NCBI GenBank assembly: GCA_949152475.1
Contig: OX424555.1
Coordinates: forward strand, 11,798,868-11,862,867
Source: Terebella lapidaria
Lineage: Eukaryota; Annelida; Polychaeta; Terebellida; Terebellidae
Reading direction: 5' to 3'
DNA length: 64,000 bases
A program made the translations under genes and the position numbers. Positions 35,993 to 48,300 of this stretch are shown here, piece after piece (positions within the stretch are counted from its first letter, which is position 1; every line of letters starts with the position of its first letter). A model generated the notes under the pieces. It did not search any database, had not been told where the DNA came from, and worked only from the letters and a program-made list of their open reading frames with translations.

Positions 35993-38127
35993 TGTACCTG
36001 TACTCAACCAAGTCAGCACACTCGGCCGGCTGGTGGAACAATGCCCCCTCCAAGATCTGTACTCACTCATGTCAGCACACTCGGCCGGCTGGTGGCACAA
36101 TGCCCCCTCCTAGAACTGTACTCATCCATGTCAGCACGCTCGGCCGGCTGGTGGCACAATGTCTCCTCAGAGACCTGTACTCACTCATGTCAGCACACTC
36201 GGCCGGCTGGTGGCACACTGTCCCCTCCCAGACCTGTACTCACTCATGTCAGCACACTCGGCCGGCTGCTGGCACAATGTCCCCTCCCAGACCTGTTCTC
36301 GCCCATGTCAGCACACTTGGCCGGCTGGTGGCACAATGCCCCCTCCCAGACCTGTACTCACCCATCTCAGCACACTCGGCCGGCTGGTGGCACAATGCCC
36401 CCTCCCAGACCTGTACTCACCCATCTCAACACACTCTATCGGCTGGTGGCACAATGCCCCCTCCCAGACCTGTACTCACCCATGTCAGCACACTCGGCCG
36501 GCTGGTGGCACAATGTCTTCTCCAAGACCTGTACTCACCCATGTGCACACTCGGTCGGCTGGTGGCACAATGCCCCCTCCCAGACCTGTACTCACCCATG
36601 TCAGCACACTCGGCCGGCTGGTGGCACAATGTCCCCTCCTAGACCTGTACTCACCCATGTCAGAACACTCGGTCAGCTGGAGGCGCACTGTCCCTTCCCA
36701 GACCTGTACTTACCCATGTCAGCACACTCGGCCGGCTGGTGGCACAATGTCCCCTCCCAGACTTGTACTCACCCGAGTCAGCACACTCGGCTGGCTGGTG
36801 GCACAATGTCCCCTCCCAGACTTGTACTCACCCGAGTCAGCACACTCGGCCAGCTTGTGGCACAATGTCCCCTCCCAGACCTGTACTCACCCATGTCAGC
36901 ACACTCGGCCGGCTGGTGGCACAATGTTTCCTCCCAGACTTGTACTCACCCGAGTCAGCACACTCGGCCAGCTTGTGGCACAATGTCCCCTCCCAGACCT
37001 GTACTCACCCATGTCGGCAAACTCAGCTGGCGGGTGGCACGATGCCCCCTCCAAGACCTGTGTTCACCTATGTCAGCACACTCGGCCAGCTTGTGGCACA
37101 ATGTCCCCTCCCAGACCTGTACTGACCCTTGTCAGCACACTCGGCCGGCTGGTGGCACAATTCCCCCTCCCAGACCTGTACTGACCCATGTGCACACTCG
37201 GCCGGCTGGTGGCACAATGCCCCCTCCCAGACCTGTTCTCACCCATGTCAGCACACTCGGCCGGCTGGTGGCACAATGTCCCCTCCTAGACCTGTACTCA
37301 CCCATGTCAGAACACTCGGTCAGCTGGTGGCACAATGTCCCCTCCCAGACCTGTACTCACCCATGTCAGCACACTCGGCCGGCTGGTGGCACAATGTCCC
37401 CTCCCAGACCTGTACTGACCCATGTCAGCACACTCGGCCAGCTTGTGGCACAATGCCCCTTCCCAGACCTGTACTGACCCATGTGCACACTCGGCCAGCT
37501 GGTGGCACAATGTCCCCTCCCAGACCTGTACTGACCCATGTGCACACTCGGCCGGCTGGTGGCACAATGCCCCCTCCCAGACCTGTACTCACCCATGTCA
37601 GCACACTCGGCCGGCTGGTGGCACAATGTCCCCTCCTAGACCTGTACTCACCCATGTCAGAACACTCGGTCAGCTGGTGGCACAATGTCCCTTCCCAGAC
37701 CTGTACTCACCCATGTCGGCACACTCGGCCGGCTGGTGGCACAATGCCCCCTCCCAGACCTGTACTCACCTATGTCAGCACACTCGGCAGGCTGGTGGCA
37801 CAATGTCTCCTCCGGGACCTGTGCTCACCTATGTCCGCACCCTCAGACGGCTGGTGGCACAAGATCCCCTTCCAGTTCTGTGCTCACCCAAGTCAGCACA
37901 CTCGGCCGGCTGGTGACACATTGTCCCCGCCCAGACCTGTACTCACCCAAGTCAGCACACTCGGCCGGCTGGGGGCACAATGTCCCCTCCCAGACCTATA
38001 CTCACCCATGTCAGCACACTCAGCCGGCTGGTGGCACAGTGCCCACTCGGAGACCTGTGCTCACCCATGTCAGCAGCACGCTCGGCACGCTGGTGGCACA
38101 TTGATCCTCCCAGACCTGTACTCACCC
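35993..38127 (-). repeat. 59-bp minisatellite, array 2 (about 36 units)
   Basis: Same unit and orientation as array 1 and collinear with its last 1.8 kb, but about 300 bp (five units) longer. Several 57-bp units occur near 36540, 37190, 37480 and 37545. It forms the 5' half of duplication copy 2. Confidence 0.93.
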
Positions 38128-38545
38128 AAAATAACCAAAATAGCCATAATTATTTCACTACGTTTGCTTATTTATTTTTGTTTCCTTTGCTTTTTCCTGG
38201 TCTCTTTGTGATGTGTCCGTCCCTTAACCAATGCCGTTCACCTGTACAGGACTACCACAATCCATTCGTTACTGGTTGTAACAAATCCTCTGGATCATCG
38301 ATATAATCCTAAATCATTAAATGAACGTGTAAGTTCTATTGAGCAACGGAAATTTTGATTTTATGTAAAGAGGCAAGATAACATGTCTATGGGATATGTG
38401 TACAGTGATTGTTGGCCTTGAGTCAGTGCACGAGGACACATCTAAGACATATGTCGGTGTCCCAGACAGTGATTAGAGACATAATAACTATAGCTCAATA
38501 TGTGTTTCCGTGCATTTGGTATTTCAGCAATCGACGAAGACGACT

Positions 38546-39271
38546 ATGTCGGTCCCGTTATTTCTGTCTGTTGCAGTTGTTCTCCTGGCTCTAGTCGGGA
38601 CTTCCGGTGCTCAGCTAGGTTCTGGGGCTGAGTGCGTGTGCTTCCAGGAGTTCGGTGGTGGTCTGCTCTTCAACCCGATAGCCATCAGATCCTTTAACGA
38701 TGGCACGAGGCGAATGCTAGTGGCCGAGCAGCGGGGTATGATCTGGATCTTCAGTGCACAAGGCGTACGGGACCCCGAACCATTCCTTGACATGCGGGAG
38801 ACTGAGCTCTTTTTCAGCCACGGTTTGCTCAGCTTTGCCTTACACCCGCAATATAGCGAGAATGGCCGGATCTACCTGCACTACTCGGTCCAGGGCAATG
38901 ACACATACTACCAGCGCCTGAGTGAAATGACCCGCTCGACCACGGACCCTGACACCATAGACCCTTCCACAGAGCGCGTGGTCTGGGACGTCGATTTCGG
39001 TCCGGAACATGATCCCTTTCTCGCACACGTGGGCGGCGGGGTGAGTGGTATCAGATATCGTGAGTGATATCCCGAAACAATCCTTTTCTTTCTGTATTGG
39101 AAATTGCATTATCAGATTTCACTATACTTCACCTTACACCCGCTTATGACAAATATCTCAAACTATATATCTTGCATACATATAGCTCGTGTTCGGAAAT
39201 GACGGTTATCTGTACGCTGGCTTTGGGGACGGTCAATGCTGCATGGATCCATATGACAACGGCCAAAACAA
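38546..39271 (+). CDS. HHIPL1: gene G exons 1-2, duplicate copy 2 (5' part only)
   Basis: Exon 1 38546-39040 and exon 2 39186-39271, protein identical to copy 1 over exon 1. Same weak GTCCGG exon-2 donor, same in-frame GTGAGT 135 nt downstream (39407). No exon 3-8 precedes the next block, so it is a 5' fragment or an alternative first-exon pair of gene G. Confidence 0.75.
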
Positions 39272-39540
39272 GTCCGGATTATCATGTTTCCTTGCTTCTA
39301 TCATTGTGATTACGAGAAAGTTAATGTTCTCACTCATGTCCTCACTTAGTGTGTCGTTTTTGATGAGATTGGATGTTAAATGGAAGAACGCAGACTTGGG
39401 GGGAGGGTGAGTTGGGGCGGGCGGCGGACCAGGAGGTTGAGCATACCAAAAACAATTTCTTCATCATGCGACACCTAGCTCTTTCACATGGAAGCCTATA
39501 TGTGACATGCGCCGATTTTCACGTCTTTTCTGAAAAAAAG

Positions 39541-40019
39541 TTCGTTCACACGTGGAAGCATTTGGAATTCCCCGTTCGCACGTAGAAAACAATTTAAACT
39601 ATCATATTCACACGTGAAAACAGTAAAGTTTATTGCATTCACACGTACATGTGTCAATAACTATTACGTTCACGCGTGGAAGCATTTAAACCATGTCCGC
39701 ACGTAGAAAGTTCGAGGCTACCGCGTTCACACGTGGAAGCATGTATAATGCTTCCACGTTCGCACGTGCAAAGTTTTAATACTAATGAGTTCATACGTAG
39801 AGAGATTCAAAACTACCACCTTCGCACGTGGAAAGATTCAAAGCTACCACGTTCACACGTGGGTGTGGCAGCGCCAAATGTTTCCACGTGTGAATGTGGT
39901 GGTTTGAATCCTTCTACGTGTAAACGTAAAGCTAACATCTTTCCACCTGCCAATGTGATATACCGGAAGTTTCTAAGTGCGAATGTGAAGGCGTTAAACA
40001 TGTGAACGTGGTAGCTTTG
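39541..40019. repeat. CACGTG-containing repeat, copy 2
   Basis: Same as 35427-35905 within duplication copy 2, nearly identical. Confidence 0.7.
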
Positions 40020-40106
40020 AACTTTTTAGTTTGAACGTGATAGTCGCCGCCCCCCTCCCCTCGAAAAGACAGTATTTTTCCCCACGCATGGCATCTATGG
40101 GCTTCC

Positions 40107-41891
40107 TGTACCTGTACTCAACCAAGTCAGCACACTCGGCCGGCTGGTGGAACAATGCCCCCTCCAAGATCTGTACTCACTCATGTCAGCACACTCGGCC
40201 GGCTGGTGGCACAATGCCCCCTCCTAGAACTGTACTCATCCATGTCAGCACGCTCGGCCGGCTGGTGGCACAATGTCTCCTCAGAGACCTGTACTCACTC
40301 ATGTCAGCACACTCGGCCGGCTGGTGGCACATTGTCCCCTCCCAGACCTGTACTCACTCATGTCAGCACACTCGGCCGGCTGCTGGCACAATGTCCCCTC
40401 CCAGACCTGTTCTCGCCCATGTCAGCACACTTGGCCGGCTGGTGGCACAATGCCCCCTCCCAGACCTGTACTCACCCATCTCAGCACACTCGGCCGGCTG
40501 GTGGCACAATGCCCCCTCCCAGACCTGTACTCACCCATCTCAACACACTCTATCGGCTGGTGGCACAATGCCCCCTCCCAGACCTGTACTCACCCATGTC
40601 AGCACACTCGGCCGGCTGGTGGCACAATGTCTTCTCCAAGACCTGTACTCACCCATGTGCACACTCGGCCGGCTGGTGGCACAATGCCCCCTCCCAGACC
40701 TGTACTCACCCATGTCAGCACACTCGGCCGGCTGGTGGCACAATGTCCCCTCCTAGACCTGTACTCACCCATGTCAGAACACTCGGTCAGCTGGAGGCGC
40801 ACTGTCCCTTCCCAGACCTGTACTTACCCATGTCAGCACACTCGGCCGGCTGGTGGCACAATGTCCCCTCCCAGACTTGTACTCACCCGAGTCAGCACAC
40901 TCGGCTGGCTGGTGGCACAATGTCCCCTCCCAGACTTGTACTCACCCGAGTCAGCACACTCGGCCAGCTTGTGGCACAATGTCCCCTCCCAGACCTGTAC
41001 TCACCCATGTCAGCACACTCGGCCGGCTGGTGGCACAATGTTTCCTCCCAGACTTGTACTCACCCGAGTCAGCACACTCGGCCAGCTTGTGGCACAATGT
41101 CCCCTCCCAGACCTGTACTCACCCATGTCGGCACACTCAGCTGGCGGGTGGCACGATGCCCCCTCCAAGACCTGTGTTCACCTATGTCAGCACACTCGGC
41201 CAGCTTGTGGCACAATGTCCCCTCCCAGACCTGTACTGACCCATGTCAGCACACTCGGCCGGCTGGTGGCACAATGCCCCCTCCCAGACCTGTACTGACC
41301 CATGTGCACACTCGGCCGGCTGGTGGCACAATGCCCCCTCCCAGACCTGTACTCACCCATGTCAGCACACTCGGCCGGCTGGTGGCACAATGTCCCCTCC
41401 TAGACCTGTACTCACCCATGTCAGAACACTCGGTCAGCTGGTGGCACAATGTCCCCTCCCAGACCTGTACTCACCCATGTCAGCACACTCGGCCGGCTGG
41501 TGGCACAATGTCCCCTCCCAGACCTGTACTGACCCATGTCAGCACACTCGGCCAGCTTGTGGCACAATGTCCCTTCCCAGACCTGTACTCACCCATGTCG
41601 GCACACTCGGCCGGCTGGTGGCACAATGCCCCCTCCCAGACCTGTACTCACCTATGTCAGCACACTCGGCAGGCTGGTGGCACAATGTCTCCTCCGGGAC
41701 CTGTGCTCACCTATGTCCGCACCCTCAGACGGCTGGTGGCACAAGATCCCCTTCCAGTTCTGTGCTCACCCATGTCAGCACACTCGGCCGGCTGGTGGCA
41801 CAGTGCCCACTCGGAGACCTGTGCTCACCCATGTCAGCAGCATGCTCGGCACGCTGGTGGCACATTGATCCTCCCAGACCTGTGCTCACCC
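40107..41891 (-). repeat. 59-bp minisatellite, array 3 (about 30 units)
   Basis: Same unit and orientation, about 350 bp (six units) shorter than array 2. It carries the longest uninterrupted forward frame of the window (606 codons, 40155-41975), a consequence of a stop-free unit whose length is not a multiple of three. Confidence 0.93.
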
Positions 41892-42309
41892 AAAATAACC
41901 AAAATAGCCATAATTATTTCACTACGTTTGCTTATTTATTTTTGTTTCCTTTGCTTTTTCCTGGTCTCTTTGTGATGTGTCCGTCCCTTAACCAATGCCG
42001 TTCACCTGTACAGGACTACCACAATCTATTCGTTACTGGTTGTAACAAATCCTCTGGATCATCGATATAATCCTAAATCATTAAATGAACGTGTAAGTTC
42101 TATTGAGCAACGGAAATTTTGATTTTATGTAAAGAGGCAAGATAACATGTCTATGGGATATGTGTACAGTGATTGTTGGCCTTGAGTCAGTGCACGAGGA
42201 CACATCTAAGACATATGTCGGTGTCCCAGACAGTGATTAGAGACATAATAACTATAGCTCAATATGTGTTTCCGTGCATTTGGTATTTCAGCAATCGACG
42301 AAGACGACT

Positions 42310-45300
42310 ATGTCGGTCCCGTTATTTCTGTCTGTTGCAGTTGTTCTCCTGGCTCTAGTCGGGACTTCCGGTGCTCAGCTAGGTTCTGGGGCTGAGTGCG
42401 TGTGCTTCCAGGAGTTCGGTGGTGGTCTGCTCTTCAACCCGATAGCCATCAGATCCTTTAACGATGGCACGAGGCGAATGCTAGTGGCCGAGCAGCGGGG
42501 TATGATCTGGATCTTCAGTGCACAAGGCGTACGGGACCCCGAACCATTCCTTGACATGCGGGAGACTGAGCTCTTTTTCAGCCACGGTTTGCTCAGCTTT
42601 GCCTTACACCCGCAATATAGCGAGAATGGCCGGATCTACCTGCACTACTCGGTCCAGGGCAATGACACATACTACCAGCGCCTGAGTGAAATGACCCGCT
42701 CGACCACGGACCCTGACACCATAGACCCTTCCACAGAGCGCGTGGTCTGGGACGTCGATTTCGGTCCGGAACATGATCCCTTTCTCGCACACGTGGGCAG
42801 CGGGGTGAGTGGTATCAGATACCGTGAGTGATATCCCGAAACAATCCTTTTCTTTCTGTATTGGAAATTGCATTATCAGGTTTCACTATACTTCGCCTTA
42901 CACCCGCTTATGACAAATATCTCAAACTATATATCTTGCATACATATAGCTCGTGTTCGGAAATGACGGTTATCTGTACGCTGGCTTTGGGGACGGTCAA
43001 TGCTGCATGGATCCATATGACAACGGCCAAAACAAGTCCGGATTATCATGTTTCCTTGCTTCTATCATTGTGATTACGAGAAAGTTAATGTTCTCACTCA
43101 TGTCCTCACTTAGTGTGTCGTTTTTGATGAGATTGGATGTTAAATGGAAGAACGCAGACTTGGGGGGAGGGTGAGTTGGGGCGGGCGGCGGACCAGGAGG
43201 TTGAGCATACCAAAAACAATTTCTTCATCATGCGACACCTAGCTCATTCACATGGAAGCCTATATGTGACATGCGCCGATTTTCACATCTTTTCTGAAAA
43301 AAAGTTCGATCACACGTGGAAGCATTTGGGATTCCCCGTTCGCACTTAGAAAACAATTTAAACTATCATATTCACACGTGAAAACAGTAAAGTTTATTGC
43401 ATTCACACGTACATGTGTCAATAACTATTACGTTCACGCGTGGAAGCATTTAAACCATGTTCGCACGTAGAAAGTTCGAGGCTACCGCGTTCACACGTGG
43501 AAGCATGTATAATGCTTCCACGTTCGCACGTGCAAAGTTTTAATACTAATGAGTTCATACGTAGAGAGATTCAAAACTACCACCTTCGCACGTGGAAAGA
43601 TTCAAAGCTACCACGTTCACACGTGGGTGTGGCAGCGCCAAATGTTCCCACGTGTGAATGTGGTGGTTTGAATCCTTCTACGTGTGAACGTAAAGCTAAC
43701 ATCTTTCCACCTGCCAATGTGATATACCGGAAGTTTCTAAGTGCGAATGTGAAGGCGTTAAACATGTGAACGTGGTAGCTTTGAACTTTTTAGTTTGAAC
43801 GCGATAGCCGCCGCCCCCCCCCCCCCCCCCCCTCGAAAAGACAGTATTTTTCCCCACGCATGGCATCTATGGGCTTCCGTATATTCACGGCCACATAATA
43901 GGCACGAGGACATTTTTAAACCTCGCATTAATCCCCCTAAAAAAGTTACTGTTGTCGTACGTAACATGAACTGCATATTTTAGTCGATTGCTGTCCGCAT
44001 AGGAGCACTCCCCAGGCAACCGTCATCCGTATAGACGTAGACTCCAGGACAGGGGATCTGGAGTACGGGATCCCCCCGGACAATCCTTTCTTGGACGATC
44101 CCGAGGCCATTCCAGAGCTGTACGTGTACGGAGTCAGACAGGGTTACACCCTCGCCATGGACCAGGGACACCCAGACACAGGTCAATTACGCGCCTCATG
44201 TCAGTTTTAATCGTAGTCACGTTGTCATTCTGCATCTATATGGACGAAAATCATTGGGAAAATCTCTCAGTTGTACACTCACGGACTCACAAACTATGGT
44301 TACCATACACTTATAAAGCGTTCATTGATCGCAGCCTCAGAAGAGGCGCTAAAAACACAATAAGCTCTTTCTGGTACTCCAGGTGAAGGTCGGGGCCGCC
44401 TGTTTGTCGGCGATGTCGGACAGGATTCCTTCGAGGAGGTCAACGAGTTGTTCCCAGGCGACAACTACGGCTGGCCACTCTGGGAGGGGACATTGTGCCA
44501 CCAGCCGGCCGAGTGTGCTGCCATGGGTGAGTACAGTTCTGCGAGGGGACATTGTACTGCCAGCCGACCGGGTGTTCTGACATGGTTGAGTACAGGTCTA
44601 GGAGGGGACATTGTGCCATCAGTCGGCCGAGTGTGCTGACTTGGGTGAGCACAGGTCCAGGAGGGGACAGTGTGCCACCAGCCGGCCGAGTATGCTGACC
44701 TGGGTGAGTATAGGTCTGGGAGGGGACATTGTGCCACCAGCCGGCCGAGTTTGCTGACCGGGGTGAGTACAGGTCTTGGGAGGGACATTTTGCCACCAAC
44801 CGACCGAGTGTGTTGACCTGGGTGAGTATAGGTCCAGGAGGGGACAGTGTGCCACCAGCCGGCCGAGTTTGCTGACCGGGATGAGTACAGGTCTTGGGAG
44901 GGACATTTTGCCACCAGCCGACCGAGTGTGTTGACCTGGGTGAGTATAGGTCCAGGAGGGGACAGTGTGCCACCAGCCGGCCGAGTGTGCTGACATGGGT
45001 GAGTACAGGAGAATGTTTGTACATGTACAAATTTTGTACTAACGAACAATGTTATCGATGGCCTAAACACAAATCGAATGACTGCAGACATTTTTTGTTT
45101 ATTTTTACAGAACAGTACACAGAGCCTATCATAACCTACAATCGCTCGGTGGGCATATGTGTGATACTGGAGGGAGTATACCGTGGTTGAGCAAGTCCAA
45201 ACTTGGCCGGCTGGATGATGTTCCTCGACTTCGGGAATCCGTGCGTTCATGAGTCCTAGAGATGAACATTGTACATGTTATTGTTACTGTCATTGAGCTC

Positions 45301-48300
45301 TTGGTTCAAACAACATTATCATAAAAGAACCATACCATGGATTCGGTGCTAGATATGTATTAAAAGTCCCTTTCAGTTGGTTAGTGTTCACCACTCCTAC
45401 AGGGTTGTGTTCGGCGCTGTTGAGCAGAACGGTACGTGGGTGACACAGGTCATACCCGGCTGCGAGACCTGTCCAGAGGGATTGACCAACAGTCGCTTGC
45501 CCTTCGTTATAGGCACGGGCGTCGACGAAAACGGTATGTTCCACTAGAAAGTCAATTGATATCGAGTCCCACCATACTCAACTCATATCGCATTAAACCA
45601 GTTTTTTTATTCTGTAACAGGCGAGTTTTGGTTTGGGGCGGCCGATGATCCGTATAATCCATATTCCCTTGCCGGCTCCGTGTACAAAATTGTCGATCCA
45701 AACAAGTAAGAATCAGGCTCATTACATGTATACATATCGACATACACGTGTTTTTGTAGCTTACTTTGGATGTACGTGTGATAGGGGGTCCTCAGTTGAC
45801 GAATTAAGACGAGTCAATTAAGGTCAATGTCAGATCCACGTCTCTGTAGTATCAACGTTGGGATATATCACACTATTAGCAAATTTTCGATCTCAGATGA
45901 CCGTCACTGTAAATCTCAAGTCTGATATGCTACAATATGGTCCTAGTATGAACTCTTTACGACGATTAGTTCCGACGTTATGGCCATTTATGTGAGTTTG
46001 ACATTTCGTATGACCTTGACTTTGACTTTCGACCTTAGGTCACGATAACTGTGCATTAATTGTCCATGAAGCCATGGATTAAAATCGAAGAATTTTATCG
46101 GGATTGAACAAGAAATGTGGACACTATAGTCCTTTTCAACATTTCACAAATTCAACGTTTAAGGTAGTCCGCTCCAAACAGTGAGAGGAGGTGGTCAAAG
46201 AGTGTTTTAAAATAAATAACTGTGTCAACATAATCTAGAGCTTCAAAATGATATATTTTATAGAGTAACTGTTCAGCATCCTGAAAGTGAAAAGAAATAG
46301 GGGGTCACCGTATCCGTTTGCATGTAAACACGATGCAAGATGTGAATATGGACGAAAAAATGTGCAAAAATGCCATAATTTATGTCATTTTAGGTAAATG
46401 TGTGTGATTTCGATCGAATATGTAGAAGAAACGAGCACGGTGACCCCCTGTTTTCTTTCCAGTATTAGGATGCTGATCGTTTACTCTGTAAAATATGTCA
46501 TTTTGGAGAGATATTATTCAAGAAATGACTTTTAAATTTTAACTCTTCGTTACCTCACTGTTTGTAGCGGACTACGTTAAGACGTCACTAAACATCACGT
46601 TCGAAAAATACCATTTGATATCATATTCGATATGTTTCAATGAGTTTGAAAATTTCACCATGACGTTTTGCTCATGTGACCCAATTTTCCCGACCAAGTT
46701 TAAGGTCAATCATGGATTTGACATATAGATCTGATTGTGATATTTCATCTGAACGATATGGTTCAAATTTTCGAGCAGAAGTTATTACCGAAAATGTGTT
46801 TTCTGGGATTTTGATGACCTTGATCTTTGACCTTTGTAGTTCAAGCCGTAGAGGTCAATGCTGTCAATGCATATCAAGTTTCAAGGGATTCTATGCATTA
46901 TTGGCGATGTTATGGCCTTTTGAAATTTCGGAAATTTGACGTTTACGACGTCATTCTGACGTCAGTGTACGTCGCAGCGCCGAAAATTAGATATCACTGA
47001 GCGGATATTCCCGCAAGTTGCGAATTGCCATTATCCAACCGCGACGTGACAAAGGCATGCATGAGAGCTTTCACATATTCCATTGAGAGCACATTCCCCA
47101 CATTGTTGATATTCCTCAGATGGTAGAAGGCACTAATGCAAATCGACGAGACATGTCTGTCCATCTTCAATTAAGGTGTTATCAAACATCACCCCCTAAA
47201 TTTCGGGTTGATGTCACTGCTTGAGTAGCACAGTCCCCAATGGTGATACAATTGGTTGTGATCTTATGCTACTGCTGTGAAGATGACAACACAAGTAACT
47301 GTTTTTTCCCTGTTGGGCTTTATTTCGTTTTGAGCCATCCACACCCTGATGTCCTCGGTGCAAGCTTCCACGCGAGTCAACGACGTTTCCGCATCTCCAG
47401 ACACAGATATGAGGTATTCCGAACAAGAGATCAAAAGAACGGACCCAGTCCAGTACCACTCCTTGAAAACCACATTGCTGAAGGCGTTGGATAAGGATAA
47501 AATGGTCCACCGTATCGAATGCTGCAGATAAATCTAACAGCACCAGATAAACACCACAATGCTCATCCAAGGAACACAATATGTCAATCTGGAAATACAA
47601 CAGGGCAGTTTCTGTACCGTGAACCTGTCTGCAGGCTGACTGTAAAAGCTCATAGAGGCGATGCTGTTTCATGTGGGAAGAGATCCTCCTGGCTACAAGT
47701 CTCTCAATCACTTTTGACAGGAACGTCAAATTTGAAACTGGTCTATAGTTTTTCATATGCTCTGGGTCAAGTGTGTTTTTTTTTAACAGAGGCCTTACCA
47801 AAGCTTTCTTCCGTGGGCATGGTAAAACACCAGTTGCTTGTTTATGACAAGAACAAACAGTTTTATGTGTTTTCTCAACAGCCACGTTGGCAGAGGATCA
47901 GACGGGCTATTTTTGGAAGGTGATTCATCTATGATCTTCATTACTCCCACTTTCTGTGGATGCAGAACTTTACATCAGGGAAATCAGGGAAGACATGCCG
48001 ATTGGTCTAATTCACTTGTATCTAGGTTACGGCGTATCTGCTCAATTTTCTCCATGGAGTAGGTGTTGAATCTGTTTGTGAGCTCTACTGAATCATCACG
48101 AAATGGCAATTTGGACTTATCTTTCCTTGGAAGAAGATCATCAATGATCAATGAAGAGACTCTTTTGATTCTTGCAGCCATTTATTAGCTCCGAGAAGTA
48201 TTCAGATTTAGAGGCCCTGATCATGGTGTGAAGTTCGTTCCGACCCTGTTGAAAAAGCAGTCTGTCTGACTTAAATCCAGTTCGTCTCCATTTCCGCTCC

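Larger units (their letters stand above)
35993..40106 (+). repeat. segmental duplication copy 2 (4,114 bp)
   Basis: Starts at the junction GGGCTTCC-TGTACC and repeats the array/promoter/exon 1/exon 2/intron 2 structure of copy 1 at an offset of 4,114 bp across the gene part. Confidence 0.92.
40107..43878 (+). repeat. segmental duplication copy 3
   Basis: Third block, offset 3,764 bp from copy 2 across the gene part. It ends at GGGCTTCC (43878) and then continues into the unique rest of intron 2, so it is the one joined to the complete gene. A run of about 20 C at 43814-43832 replaces a shorter interrupted C tract of the other copies. Confidence 0.9.

Noticed and set aside
45188..45190. Selenocysteine codon in gene G
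   Set aside because: Position (a conserved Cys) fits, but the 3' UTR before AATAAA is only about 50 nt, with no room for a SECIS element, and paralogues all use Cys. A nonsense mutation is simpler.
45706..45709. Lys-stop after exon 7 as the natural C-terminus of the HHIPL1-like proteins
   Set aside because: The stop overlaps a good donor in C, F, G and H, D lacks the immediate stop, and a small downstream exon coding N-[P/S]-G-x-C followed by AATAAA is found in all five genes.
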